This document shows, piece after piece, positions 1 to 6,209 of a stretch of 10,645 bases of DNA. Source of the DNA: Baffinella frigidus (Eukaryota > Cryptophyceae > Cryptomonadales > Baffinellaceae). How positions within the stretch are numbered: position 1 is the stretch's first letter; each line of letters starts with the position of its first letter. Location: the NCBI GenBank assembly GCA_026770585.1, contig MU647332.1, forward strand, positions 76,538 through 87,182, in the 5' to 3' direction. A program made the translations under genes and the position numbers. The notes beneath the pieces are model-generated. The model saw only the letters and a list, made by a program, of their open reading frames with translations. It had not been told where the DNA came from and ran no database searches.

Positions 1-100
1 TCCCTTCTAATCACCTTCTTCCCTCCCCCCTCTCTCTTCCCTCCCCCCTCCTTTTCTTCATTTCGCCCTCTTCCCCTCTTAGCACCCCCGTTCCTCCTCA
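1..100. repeat. Polypyrimidine tract
   Basis: Almost pure C/T on the + strand, with a short direct duplication of a CTTCCCTCCCCCCTC-type block. It is low-complexity sequence with no coding signal. Such purine/pyrimidine-asymmetric tracts can adopt triplex (H-DNA) structure, but that is general knowledge and nothing here shows it. Confidence 0.7.
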
Positions 101-157
101 GTGTCTCGGCCGTGCCTGTTCCCCTGTACAGTTTCTTATTGGGTTGCCATTGTCAGT

Positions 158-208
158 GGGTTCGTTTGGTTTGTTTTAGGGTTGGGTTCGTTTGGTTTGT
201 TTCAGGGT
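158..208. repeat. Short tandem duplication (about 25 bp x 2)
   Basis: Two adjacent copies of a GGGTTCGTTTGGTTTGTTT unit followed by T/C and AGGGTT. They differ by one base. No function is visible. Confidence 0.7.
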
Positions 209-210
209 TT

Positions 211-438
211 TCAGTTTTTATTGTTTTGTCTTTTGGAATGTAGGCGAGCTGCTTGATGAAGTTTATGGAGGGCGTTTAGTTCAGTTTTAAAGTCTGTTGG
301 GCATTGCATCCGAGATGTATCGCAAAAATCTGAGTGATGATGGCCAAAGTCCCAGCATTTGTTGCAGTATTCCCAGGGGTGGGGAGAGTTGGGTCGTTTC
401 TTGGATTGTTCAGGATCTGAGTCCTTTAGGTCCTTCAT
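211..438 (-). pseudogene. Small reverse-strand frame with a CCHC zinc-knuckle-like motif, possible retroelement gag remnant
   Basis: A 75-residue frame reads on the minus strand, closed by stops at both ends (an in-frame stop lies 6 nt before its ATG). Residues 25-39 contain C25, C28, H33/H34 and C39 with a phenylalanine-glycine-histidine segment, a C-X2-C-X4/5-H-X4/5-C arrangement; another Cys is at 46. In family terms this resembles the zinc knuckles of retroelement gag/ORF1 proteins and some cellular RNA-binding proteins. The C-terminal half is basic and looks like an amphipathic helix. No reverse transcriptase, protease or integrase frame lies nearby, so if it is real it is a fragment or a tiny gene. 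It overlaps the degenerate D repeat beginning near 419. Chance occurrence of the motif remains quite possible. Confidence 0.3.
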
Positions 439-530
439 GTTTTAATTTCTCCAACATGGCCCAACGACACGCCCTTACGTAGAAAGGATCTGCAGAGAAT
501 GCATTTTTGCTTTCGGATCGCAAATCCTTT
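419..530 (+). repeat. D repeat, copy 0 (truncated)
   Basis: First, shortened copy of the D repeat. It carries the TCCTTTAGGTCCTTCATG start, the AACGACACGCCCT block, the GTAGAAAGGA block and the GCATTTTTGCTTTCGGATCG block, then stops. The remainder of the unit seen in copies 1-3 is missing. Confidence 0.7.
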
Positions 531-795
531 TTTAGGTCCTTGAGGTTTTAATTTAGCCTAACATATGCCAACGCCACGCCCTTCCGTAGAAAGGACTGCA
601 GAGAGAGAATTTTTGCTTTCGGATCGCGTTTAGCTCTCCAGTGCAGAGGCTCGTGAAGAAGGGATAACGGGTGGTTCTCTTGGGGTGCTTGAGTTGATCC
701 AGAAAATCGCGCTCGCACACACACCGAACCACAAGTCAGCCTTTACGAGGCTCATGGTATCCCATGGTTGGAGCACAGGAGCTTCAGCGACTGGG
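531..795 (+). repeat. D repeat, copy 1
   Basis: Full-length ~265-bp unit. Landmarks in order are TTTAGGTCCTT, CCAACGCCACGCCCTTCCGT, GAAAGGACTGCAGAGA, TTTTTGCTTTCGGATCGCG, CTCTCCAGTGCAGAGGCTCG, a CACACACACCGAACC block and GGCTCATGGTATCCCATGG. Short reading frames in it are not conserved between copies (stops and indels differ), so it is treated as non-coding. Confidence 0.8.
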
Positions 796-1062
796 TCTTT
801 AGGTCCTTTAGGTTTTAAATGCTCCCAACATACGCCAACGACACGCCCTTCCGTGGAAAGGACTGCAGAGAAAGCATTTTTGCTTTCGGATCGCGTTTAG
901 CTCTCCAGTGCAGAGGCTCGTGAAGAGGGGGTAAAGGGTGGCTCTCTTGGGGTGTTTTGAGTTAACCCAAAAGGATCGCACTCGCCACACACACCGAACC
1001 CAAGTCAGCCTTAATGAGGCTCATGGTATCCCATGGTTGAAGTTTAAGAGCTTCAATCACGA
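796..1062 (+). repeat. D repeat, copy 2
   Basis: Directly follows copy 1 with the same order of landmarks, so copies 0, 1 and 2 form a short tandem array. It diverges from copy 1 by scattered substitutions and small indels, indicating an old duplication. It ends after the CATGGTATCCCATGG motif and an AGAGCTTCAATCACGAA segment. Confidence 0.8.
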
Positions 1063-1120
1063 ATACCTCACAAGGTGAGAGGGATTGTGTGGGGGTGTTG
1101 AGGTGTCAAACCAAACGCAT

Positions 1121-1152
1121 GTAGAGGTTTCTCCCAATGTACGGAAGTCAGC
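1121..1152 (+). repeat. E repeat, copy 1
   Basis: About 32 bp reading GTAGAGGTTTCTCCCAATGT followed by ACGGAAGTCAGC. It matches copy 3 at most positions; the copies are separated by unrelated purine-rich sequence. Confidence 0.6.
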
Positions 1153-1179
1153 GAGCGAGAGAGTGAGAGAGGTGAATGT

Positions 1180-1205
1180 GTATAGATTTCCCCCAACGTA
1201 CGATG
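1180..1205 (+). repeat. E repeat, copy 2 (shorter, diverged)
   Basis: GTATAGATTTCCCCCAACGT followed by ACGATG. It keeps the TTTC-CCCAA-GTACG core but not the 3' GTCAGC of copies 1 and 3. Confidence 0.5.
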
Positions 1206-1260
1206 TGTGTGAGGAGAAATGAGTCAGACACCAAAGACGAAGGTAGAAAAATGTGGTTGT

Positions 1261-1292
1261 GTAGGGGTTTCACCCAATGTGCGGACGTCAGC
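1261..1292 (+). repeat. E repeat, copy 3
   Basis: GTAGGGGTTTCACCCAATGT followed by GCGGACGTCAGC. Starts are about 60 and 80 bp apart across the three copies. Confidence 0.6.
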
Positions 1293-1452
1293 AAAGGTAA
1301 GGGCAATTCAAGCGCCAGAAGTTAACAACAGTAAGCCATCAAAATCAGAAGTGACTGTACAGAATGTGAGTTAAGTCGAGCCAAGTGTCAGAGATCAGCC
1401 AAAAGGTGTTAGCAATGCAACAATGTATCGATGATCGTTATTTCGTTGATCG

Positions 1453-1728
1453 CGGGTTTAGGTCCTTTAGGTTTTAATTTCGCCCAACATATGCCAACGA
1501 CACGCCCTTCCGTAGAAAGGACTGCAGAGAAAGCATTTTTGCTCTCGGATCGCGTTTCGCTCTCCAGTGCAGAGGCTCGTGAAGAGGGGATACAGGGTGG
1601 TTCTCTTGGGGTGGGTGAAGGTATACGACATCGCTCCCATGCTCACTTACACGCACCGAACCCAAGTTAGCCTTGTTCTGAGGCTCATGGTATCCCATGG
1701 TGAAGCATATGAGCTCCAGTCACGAAGG
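1453..1728 (+). repeat. D repeat, copy 3
   Basis: A third full-length copy, separated from the array by about 390 bp, with all landmarks from TTTAGGTCCTTTAGG to CATGGTATCCCATGG in the same order. It differs most from copies 1-2 in the middle (around 1605-1650). A weak relic of only the D start may also lie at about 4408-4450 (GTCCTTCAGGTCCTGTAGG). Confidence 0.8.
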
Positions 1729-1780
1729 TGGAGTAGCAGACCAAAAGTTGTCCATATCCCCTTTGAAAAGTTCGCAAAAG

Positions 1781-1812
1781 TGGAGGATTTTTTTCCTCCA
1801 TTTTTTTCCTCC
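1781..1812. repeat. TTTTTTTCCTCC duplication with a small hairpin
   Basis: TGGAGG, an A/T run, then CCTCCA forms a 6-bp hairpin at 1781-1800. The ATTTTTTTCCTCC segment is then repeated at once. A T-run after a hairpin is a bacterial terminator pattern and has no such meaning in this eukaryotic setting. Confidence 0.5.
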
Positions 1813-1863
1813 GGATGGGCCCGCCTGGGTGAAGTAAAACTCACGATGGGCCGTTTTTGGAAG

Positions 1864-1966
1864 TGTTCCCCCACATGTCCGTAAAATCTGAGATCACATT
1901 GGTGGACCAACTTTCAATTCTGTTTCACGAATGTGGTCTCAGATTTTACGGACAAGTGTGGGAACA
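1864..1966. repeat. 37-bp inverted repeat with 29-bp spacer
   Basis: Left arm 1864-1900 and right arm 1930-1966 are inverted copies with only a few mismatches. Each contains GTCCGTAAAATCTGAGA or its complement. The ends are TGTTCCC/GGGAACA. A clear short target duplication is not visible at the edges. It could be a small foldback or MITE relic unrelated to families A-C, or a structured upstream element about 360 bp before the tubulin start. Confidence 0.75.
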
Positions 1967-2110
1967 TCATGTTACCACACAAAACGCCTGCTATTGCCCC
2001 ACCATCGTCCTTTCGGTTATTTTCCGTTTATTTCGATTCACAACAAGATGGAGTTCCCCGACAGTCGCGTCCTGAGAAGAAACTGCTTCCGACCTATTCC
2101 AGGTGCGTTC

Positions 2111-2148
2111 TTGGAGCCGTTTGTCCAGTTTTGGGCAAACGGCTCCAA
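2111..2148. repeat. 17-bp hairpin upstream of alpha-tubulin
   Basis: TTGGAGCCGTTTG followed by TCCA pairs with TGGGCAAACGGCTCCAA across a 4-nt loop (GTTT) with one non-Watson-Crick position. It lies about 180 bp before the tubulin ATG. Right after it, GTGACTTTTGT occurs twice (2149 and 2166). It could act as a regulatory or transcript structure; no function is shown. Confidence 0.7.
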
Positions 2149-2162
2149 GTGACTTTTGTGGA

Positions 2163-2254
2163 CACGTGACTTTTGTTTAGTCAACAGACGACCTCAAAAA
2201 AACGGCGCGATTTTCAGTTCAAACCCAACCACCAACAGCTAAGGCTTCCACGTG
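2163..2254 (+). promoter_or_regulatory. Candidate alpha-tubulin promoter region with two CACGTG boxes
   Basis: Two palindromic CACGTG motifs (2163-2168 and 2249-2254) lie 160 and 75 bp before the start codon. In other eukaryotes CACGTG is the E-box/G-box bound by bHLH or bZIP factors. No TATA box at a plausible spacing was found. The stretch from about 2270 to the ATG is pyrimidine-rich and is likely the 5' leader. Promoter function is inferred from position only. Confidence 0.35.
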
Positions 2255-2329
2255 CCCTTACAGCGCGTGCAATCCTAGCCCTCTAGCCTAGAACCTTCCT
2301 TAGTTCTCTAACCCCACCACTCCTTCACA

Positions 2330-3685
2330 ATGCGCGAGTGCCTCACCATCATGGTCGGGCAGGGCGGTTGCCAGATGGGTAACGCCTGCTGGGAGCTCTT
2401 CTGCCTCGAGCACGGCATCCAGCCCGACGGGCAGATGCCCTCGGACAAGACCATCGGTGGCGGCGACGACGCCTTCAACACCTTCTTCTCGGAGACCGGT
2501 GCCGGCAAGTACGTGCCGCGCGCGGTGTTCGTCGACCTCGAGCCCACCGTGATCGACGAGGTGCGCACCGGCACCTACCGCCAGCTCTTTCACCCGGAGC
2601 AGCTCATCTCCGGCAAGGAGGACGCCGCCAACAACTTCGCGCGCGGCCACTACACCGTCGGCAAGGAGATCGTCGACCTCCTCCTCGACCGCATCCGTAA
2701 GCTCGCGGACAACTGCACTGGTCTCCAGGGCTTCATGATCTTCCACGCCATCGGCGGTGGCACCGGCTCCGGCCTGTGCTCGCTTCTGTGCGAGCGCCTT
2801 TCCGTCGACTACGGCAAGAAGTCCAAGCTCGGCTTCACCATCCTGCCGTCGCCGCAGATCGCGACCGCCGTCGTCGAGCCGTACAACTCCATCCTGTCCG
2901 CGCACACCCTGCTCGAGCACATGGACGTGAACATGTCCGTCGACAACGAGGCGCTGTACGATATCTGCCGCCGCAACCTCGACATCGAGCGCCCGACGTA
3001 CACGAACCTCAACCGTCTCGTGGCCCAGTGCATCTCCTCGCTCACCGCGTCGCTCCGTTTCGACGGCGCCCTCAACGTCGACATCACTGAGTTCCAGACC
3101 AACCTCGTGCCGTACCCGCGTATCCATTTCGCCATCACCTCCTACGCGCCGATCATTTCCGCGGAGAAGGCGTACCACGAGCAGCTCTCGGTCGCGGAGA
3201 TCACCAACGCCGCCTTCGAGCCGGCGTCCTCCATGGTCAAGTGCGACCCCCGCCACGGCAAGTACATGGCGGCGTGCCTCATGTACCGCGGCGACGTCGT
3301 GCCCAAGGACGTGAACGCTGCCGTCGCGACCATCAAGACCAAGCGCACCATCCAGTTCGTCGACTGGTGCCCGACCGGCTTCAAGTGCGGCATCAACTAC
3401 CAGCCGCCCACCGTCGTGCCGGGTGGCGACCTCGCCAAGGTGCAGCGCGCCGTGTGCATGGTCGCCAACTCGACCGCGTGCGCCGAGATCTTCTCCCGCC
3501 TCGACCACAAGTTCGACCTCATGTACGCCAAGCGCGCCTTCGTCCACTGGTATGTCGGCGAGGGCATGGAGGAGGGCGAGTTCTCCGAGGCCCGCGAGGA
3601 CCTTGCCGCTCTCGAGAAGGACTACGAGGAGGTCGGCGCCGAGTCGGCGGAGGGCGAGGGCGAGGAGGAGGGCGAGGAGTACTAA
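2330..3685 (+). CDS. Alpha-tubulin (451 aa, intronless)
   Basis: This encodes a full-length alpha-tubulin, the GTP-binding subunit that pairs with beta-tubulin to build microtubules for the spindle and cytoskeleton. The 451-residue length is standard for the family and no intron is needed. Visible landmarks: K40, the lumenal acetylation site; the T3-loop segment GKEDAANN (95-102); the tubulin signature GGGTGSG (142-148); E183, N206, Y224 and N228 of the non-exchangeable nucleotide site; E254, which activates hydrolysis of the beta-subunit GTP; and an acidic tail ending in EEY, so the terminal tyrosine for the detyrosination cycle is present. The start is firm: the ATG is followed by MREC, and an in-frame stop lies at 2309-2311. 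The second half is near-consensus, but the N-terminus and residues about 136-204 are unusual: GQGGCQ replaces the common GQAGxQ at 10-15, M stands at 8 and 198, and L at 172. Codon use is strongly G/C-ending, unlike the flanks. It could be the main gene or a diverged paralogue. Confidence 0.98.
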   Translation: MRECLTIMVGQGGCQMGNACWELFCLEHGIQPDGQMPSDKTIGGGDDAFNTFFSETGAGKYVPRAVFVDLEPTVIDEVRTGTYRQLFHPEQLISGKEDAANNFARGHYTVGKEIVDLLLDRIRKLADNCTGLQGFMIFHAIGGGTGSGLCSLLCERLSVDYGKKSKLGFTILPSPQIATAVVEPYNSILSAHTLLEHMDVNMSVDNEALYDICRRNLDIERPTYTNLNRLVAQCISSLTASLRFDGALNVDITEFQTNLVPYPRIHFAITSYAPIISAEKAYHEQLSVAEITNAAFEPASSMVKCDPRHGKYMAACLMYRGDVVPKDVNAAVATIKTKRTIQFVDWCPTGFKCGINYQPPTVVPGGDLAKVQRAVCMVANSTACAEIFSRLDHKFDLMYAKRAFVHWYVGEGMEEGEFSEAREDLAALEKDYEEVGAESAEGEGEEEGEEY

Positions 3686-3868
3686 GCGTACCACCCCCTG
3701 TCCGCGCGCTTCGGCCGCTGGCTGAGCCTTCGGGTTGTAGGTCCATGTGCAATAATGAAGACTCACATAACAACGCCTGTGCTGTGCTGTCCTTCCTTCC
3801 TGCTGCCTGAAATGCACATGACATGTCGGGACCCCTCTCGAGGGCGAGTAGTACAGTGCGCAGCTGTA
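3686..3868 (+). other. Tubulin 3' flank / probable 3' UTR
   Basis: This 183-bp stretch separates the tubulin stop from the first family A element. It probably holds the 3' UTR. An AATAATGAA segment near 3752 is the only weakly polyadenylation-like sequence. No AATAAA or other firm signal is seen, so the transcript end is undefined and could even fall inside element A1. Confidence 0.4.
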
Positions 3869-3976
3869 CAGGGCAACCTCACTCATAAGAAACCTAGGAC
3901 CCTTCAGTAGGACCATGCCTAGGGCCCTGTGGTGTCCTAGGGGGGGGGGCGTTTTCTTATGAGCGAGGTTCCCCTG
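3869..3976 (+). mobile_element. Family A palindromic MITE-like element, copy A1
   Basis: A 108-bp element, flanked by TA on both sides (3867-3868 and 3977-3978). The ends are CAGGGCAACCTC and GAGGTTCCCCTG. The inner arms CTCATAAGAAAC and GTTTTCTTATGAG pair, followed by a G run on the right arm. The left arm has lost the usual C run. The core reads in the + direction (CAGTAGG...ATGCCTAGGGCCCT). No coding capacity. It is the copy closest to the tubulin gene and could be part of its 3' transcript. Confidence 0.85.
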
Positions 3977-4098
3977 TACATCTAACAATACTGGGGATGG
4001 TGCGGATGATCCTAGACCGTGCGCGAGGGTCGGGGGCTCGTTGGAGACAGAGGTTGGACAGCGACACTCCCATGAGTGTAGTCTTAGGCTTCAGGGTA

Positions 4099-4216
4099 CA
4101 GGGGTACCTCGATCCTAAGAAACTACCCCCCCCTTGGACCCTAAAGTAGGCCTATGCCTGGGGCCCTATGGGAGTCCCTAGAGGGGGGGCAGTTTCTTAT
4201 GAGCGAGGTACCCCTG
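4099..4216 (+). mobile_element. Family A element, copy A2
   Basis: 118 bp, TA on both sides (4097-4098, 4217-4218). Ends CAGGGGTACCTCG and CGAGGTACCCCTG are perfect inverted copies. The next inner arm is slightly diverged (GATCCTAAGAAAC against GTTTCTTATGAGC). + oriented core. Confidence 0.9.
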
Positions 4217-4230
4217 TAGGCTACAGAGTA

Positions 4231-4348
4231 CAGGGGTACCTCGCTCATAAGAAACCGGCCCCTCCTATGACCCTACAGTAGGACCATGCCTAGGGCCCTA
4301 CGATGGTCCTAGGGGGGGGGTCAGTTTCTTGTGAGCGAGGTACCCCTG
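4231..4348 (+). mobile_element. Family A element, copy A3
   Basis: 118 bp, flanked by TA (4229-4230, 4349-4350), only 14 bp after A2. Terminal 13 bp are perfect inverted repeats. The arms extend to AGGACC/GGTCCT around a core containing CCTACAGTAGG and TAGGGCCCTA. + oriented core. Confidence 0.9.
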
Positions 4349-4688
4349 TAGAGATACGAATTGGGCATACCGGATCGCGAGCCTTGCGAGAGTATTTGAA
4401 CAGTCCTCAAGTCCTTCAGGTCCTGTAGGTTCTTCGAGCTCCCAACACACTACGGGGGAGGGATAGTTGTCTTATCCGGCAACCGCCGGGCATATCTTGC
4501 GGTTACCGGCAGGGTCAACGTCAATTATTTGTGGGCATTTCCGGCAACTTGTGTCGATCTCAAAGGAAAATAATAGAAAGACGCAGGGCGTGAAATGGCA
4601 TTTAGCTCTCCCGCGTAATAGGCGGTCACCGGAACTGGTTCTGCAGAACAGCAATGCTTCCTTTTGGATCAAGGCGGCGGACCTTTGC

Positions 4689-4730
4689 CACAAACAAAGA
4701 TCTCCTGGTCATGAGCGCGGTTGCTGCATT
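4689..4730 (+). repeat. G repeat, copy 1
   Basis: CACAAACAAAGATCTCCTGG then TCATGAGCGCGGTTGCTGCATTC. It matches 5188-5225 apart from a 4-bp difference and a few substitutions. Here no B element precedes it. Confidence 0.7.
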
Positions 4731-4743
4731 CGGAAACAGAGGG

Positions 4744-4817
4744 CTCTGGGGATATTACCCCATAGGATGACCAGAGTGACTTTACACAGGTCATCCTATG
4801 GGGTAATATCCCCAGAG
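4744..4817. repeat. Perfect 29-bp hairpin with 16-nt loop
   Basis: Left arm 4744-4772 and right arm 4789-4817 are exact reverse complements; one arm begins CTCTGGGGATATTACCCC. After one mismatch, two more bases pair outside. The spacer is AGAGTGACTTTACACA. Its perfection against a background of diverged repeats suggests recent origin or constraint. It could be a foldback element, a structured RNA or an assembly-independent recent inverted duplication; none can be chosen from sequence. Confidence 0.9.
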
Positions 4818-5082
4818 TCCGAGTGACGTAGTATTTTCATTTCCGATGCGGGCTCTCTCTTGAGGCTCATAGACATTGTGTCACTCAACTTAAGGCTAAA
4901 GGGCCTTTCTAGGACCTGTATCGAGAGTAATAAAGAAGAAGAAGAGAAGAGAGTGAACTTCGGGCGCCATGGAGGATCGAGAGTGGAGAAGTCTTTAAGT
5001 TGATTATTGACTTTACGCGCAACCCCGCCTACACAAAAGTGAACTGCACGGTTCCGTGGCCAGACCCACCAACACCTCTATA

Positions 5083-5183
5083 GCCCTTAAGTGCCCATGC
5101 CGCCAAATTTGACGGCCAAGAGGTCCTAGGCAGGTCCTAGGGCCCTACGGTAGGGCATATGACCCTACTGGTCACTTAAGGGA
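5083..5183 (-). mobile_element. Family B element, copy B1 (101 bp)
   Basis: 101 bp between TA (5081-5082) and TA (5184-5185). Ends GCCCTTAAGTG and CACTTAAGGGA are inverted repeats (one end mutated). The interior carries the B landmarks in reverse order: CAAATTTG, GAGGTCCTAGGCAGGTCCTA, GGGCCCTACGGTAGGGC. Non-coding. TA flanks and inverted ends suggest a second MITE family of IS630/Tc1/mariner type; this is inference. Confidence 0.9.
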
Positions 5184-5187
5184 TACC

Positions 5188-5225
5188 ACAAAGATCTCGT
5201 GGTCATGAGCACGCTTGCTGCATTC
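5188..5225 (+). repeat. G repeat, copy 2
   Basis: CACAAAGATCTCGTGGTCAT then GAGCACGCTTGCTGCATTC, 3 bp after the TA of element B1. A weaker relative (AAAGATCAGGTTGTGAGC, then GACAAGCATCC) follows element B5 at about 7850-7890. Confidence 0.65.
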
Positions 5226-5279
5226 AAGCATCCGCGGTGTCTGCCACATCCTAGGGTGACTGCCCAGGCTTGTGCTCTA

Positions 5280-5398
5280 CAGGGGTACCTCGCTCATAAG
5301 AAACTGCCCCCCCCCCCTAGGGTCTCCATAGGGCCCTAGGGATGGGCCTACTGTAGGGACCTAGGAGCGTTTGGTTTCTTATGATCGAGGTACCCCTG
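5280..5398 (-). mobile_element. Family A element, copy A4
   Basis: 119 bp, TA at 5278-5279 and 5399-5400. Left end CAGGGGTACCTCGCTCATAA; right end GATCGAGGTACCCCTG with one change. Core is reversed (CCATAGGGCCCTAGG...CCTACTGTAGGG). Its right TA is shared with the next element, A5. Confidence 0.9.
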
Positions 5399-5400
5399 TA

Positions 5401-5704
5401 CAGGGGTACATGTACCTCGCTTCAGAAAGTGCCACCCCCCAGGACCCTAAAGTAGCCCTATGCCTTCCTTTAAGGCCCTATGGTGGTCCTAGGGGGTGGG
5501 CGTTTTCTTATGAGCGAGGTACAGGGCTTACTCGATTACAAGGTCACACCAAAAAAGGGGTGTGGTGGGTGGACGTTGAAATTTAACGTCCGCAGAAAAG
5601 GGGCGTGGTGTGCGGACGTTAAATGATTAACGTCCACATCTCAGTTTACGGTGAGTGACCTTGGTATTGTGTGACCTTGTGACCGAGGAAGCCCTGTACC
5701 CCTG
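5401..5704 (+). mobile_element. Family A element, copy A5, split by element C
   Basis: A5 begins at the shared TA 5399-5400 and ends at 5704 before TA 5705-5706. Its right terminal repeat is interrupted: GCGAGG-TA at 5515-5521, then element C, then TA-CCCCTG at 5697-5704. Removing C with one TA restores a normal right end. The left end has a small ATGTAC duplication (CAGGGGTACATGTACCTCGC). + oriented core. Confidence 0.9.
5522..5696. mobile_element. Element C, 175-bp TA-flanked inverted-repeat element inside A5
   Basis: Exact TA duplication (5520-5521, 5697-5698). Terminal repeats of about 29 bp start CAGGGCTTACTCG on the left and, read inwards, CAGGGCTTCCTCG on the right, both continuing into ACAAGGTCACAC. 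The interior contains direct copies of AAAAGGGG(T/C)GTGGTG and several inverted copies of GGACGTT/AACGTCC. The end CAGGG--T--CTCG is related to family A, and A10 shares CTCGATTACAAG. Non-coding. Only one copy is in the window. Confidence 0.85.
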
Positions 5705-5759
5705 TAGACAGTGTTGGTCAAGGCGGTGTGATCACTGAAGGGTGCTGCGTCATTACGCA

Positions 5760-5777
5760 CAGGGGTGCCTCGCTTAC
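5760..5777 (+). mobile_element. Family A fragment A6 (left end only)
   Basis: CAGGGGTGCCTCGCTTA, preceded by CA instead of TA. The rest of an A element is not evident, though a short TGTAGGGACCTAC follows. The same GTGCCTCGCTTA variant is seen in A8, so A6 and A8 may share an ancestor. Confidence 0.5.
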
Positions 5778-5801
5778 AGCTGTAGGGACCTACGAATTGC
5801 T

Positions 5802-5869
5802 GACGGGAGATACCACCGCTACAGCCGCGGGAGATACCACCGCTGACGGGAGATACCACCGCTACAGCC
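5802..5869 (+). repeat. Three-copy tandem repeat, GGGAGATACCACCGCT core
   Basis: Three copies of GGGAGATACCACCGCT, the first and third extended with ACAGCC and preceded by GAC. The units alternate between about 25 and 18 bp. Non-coding. Confidence 0.75.
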
Positions 5870-5902
5870 TCCACCCAGCCTGCCACCCGCTACCTGCCAC
5901 TA

Positions 5903-6026
5903 CAGGGGTACCTCGCTCACAAGAAACCGAAACCGACCCCCCTTCTAGGACCACCGTAGGGCCCTAGGCATAGCCCTACTGTAGGGTCCTAGGGGGGGGC
6001 GGTTTCTTATGAGCGAGGTACCCCTG
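5903..6026 (-). mobile_element. Family A element, copy A7
   Basis: 124 bp, TA at 5901-5902 and 6027-6028. Perfect 13-bp termini. The left arm carries a small duplication (AAACCGAAACCG), accounting for the extra length. Reversed core (CCACCGTAGGGCCCTAGG). Shares its right TA with A8. Confidence 0.9.
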
Positions 6027-6028
6027 TA

Positions 6029-6190
6029 CAGGGGTGCCTCGCTTATCCCTCAAGTGGTGAGTAGGCTCATACGCCCTACGGTAGGGCCCTAGGACCTGCC
6101 TAGGGCGAGTTAGGGTGAATATTCACCCTATGGTCTCTTGAGGAATCAGGAGCCGCACCCCGCCATAGGGCCACCGTAGGGCTAATAGGT
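6029..6190 (-). mobile_element. Decayed family A element, copy A8, carrying B2
   Basis: Starts CAGGGGTGCCTCGCT right after the shared TA, is interrupted by B2, then resumes as CAGGAGCCGCACCCCGCC followed by CCACCGTAGGGC, which aligns with the AGAAACCGCCCC...CCACCGTAGGGC part of reversed A copies. Its right end is not clear. The order implies A8 is older than B2. Confidence 0.5.
6046..6146 (+). mobile_element. Family B element, copy B2
   Basis: Left end TCCCTCAAGTGG after TA (6044-6045); right end CTCTTGAGGAAT is mutated, so the right edge is set by the constant 101-bp length. Interior has CCCTACGGTAGGGCCCTAGG and CTGCCTAGG. In place of CAAATTTG it has GGGTGAATATTCACCC, also a palindrome. Confidence 0.75.
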
Positions 6191-6191
6191 A

Positions 6192-6207
6192 CCCCTTAAG
6201 TGGCGAG
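6192..6207 (+). mobile_element. Family B left-end fragment flanking A9
   Basis: CCCCTTAAGTGGCGAG between TA at 6190-6191 and TA at 6208-6209. It is identical to the left end of B3 on the other side of A9; the identical flanking segments (6186-6209 and 6328-6351) are 24 bp. Confidence 0.7.
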
Positions 6208-6209
6208 TA

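Larger units (their letters stand above)
1063..1452. other. Non-coding spacer between D repeats, holding the E repeats
   Basis: No supported gene. The stretch is purine-rich (GAGAGAGTGAGAGA near 1155) and contains three short E repeats. Otherwise nothing is recognised. Confidence 0.5.
4349..5082. other. Gene-free stretch between repeat clusters
   Basis: About 730 bp with no supported gene. It contains the 29-bp hairpin (4744-4817), one copy of a GATCTC-TGGTCATGAGC repeat (4689-4730), a purine-rich run with AATAAA (4929-4934) not linked to any gene, and a possible D-repeat relic near 4408-4450. A 119-codon open frame at 4467-4826 has no recognisable features and runs into the hairpin, so it is not called. 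Confidence 0.5.

Noticed and set aside
1781-1812. Hairpin plus T run as an intrinsic terminator
   Set aside because: That pattern applies to bacteria; the context is eukaryotic and the stem is only 6 bp.
685-1910. Short frames in the D repeats (60-105 codons)
   Set aside because: Frames are not conserved between repeat copies.
2776-3824. Other frames overlapping alpha-tubulin, some Arg/Pro-rich
   Set aside because: Out-of-frame translations of the tubulin codons.
2300-3988. Long reverse-strand open frame (562 codons) across the tubulin gene
   Set aside because: It is an antisense shadow of a GC-rich gene with strong third-position bias, contains no recognisable domain and extends into element A1.
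4467-4826. 119-codon forward frame
   Set aside because: No domain, no codon bias like tubulin, and its C-terminal part reads through the 29-bp hairpin.
4929-4934. AATAAA as a polyadenylation signal
   Set aside because: It lies over 1.2 kb after the tubulin stop, beyond three A elements, with no gene to serve.
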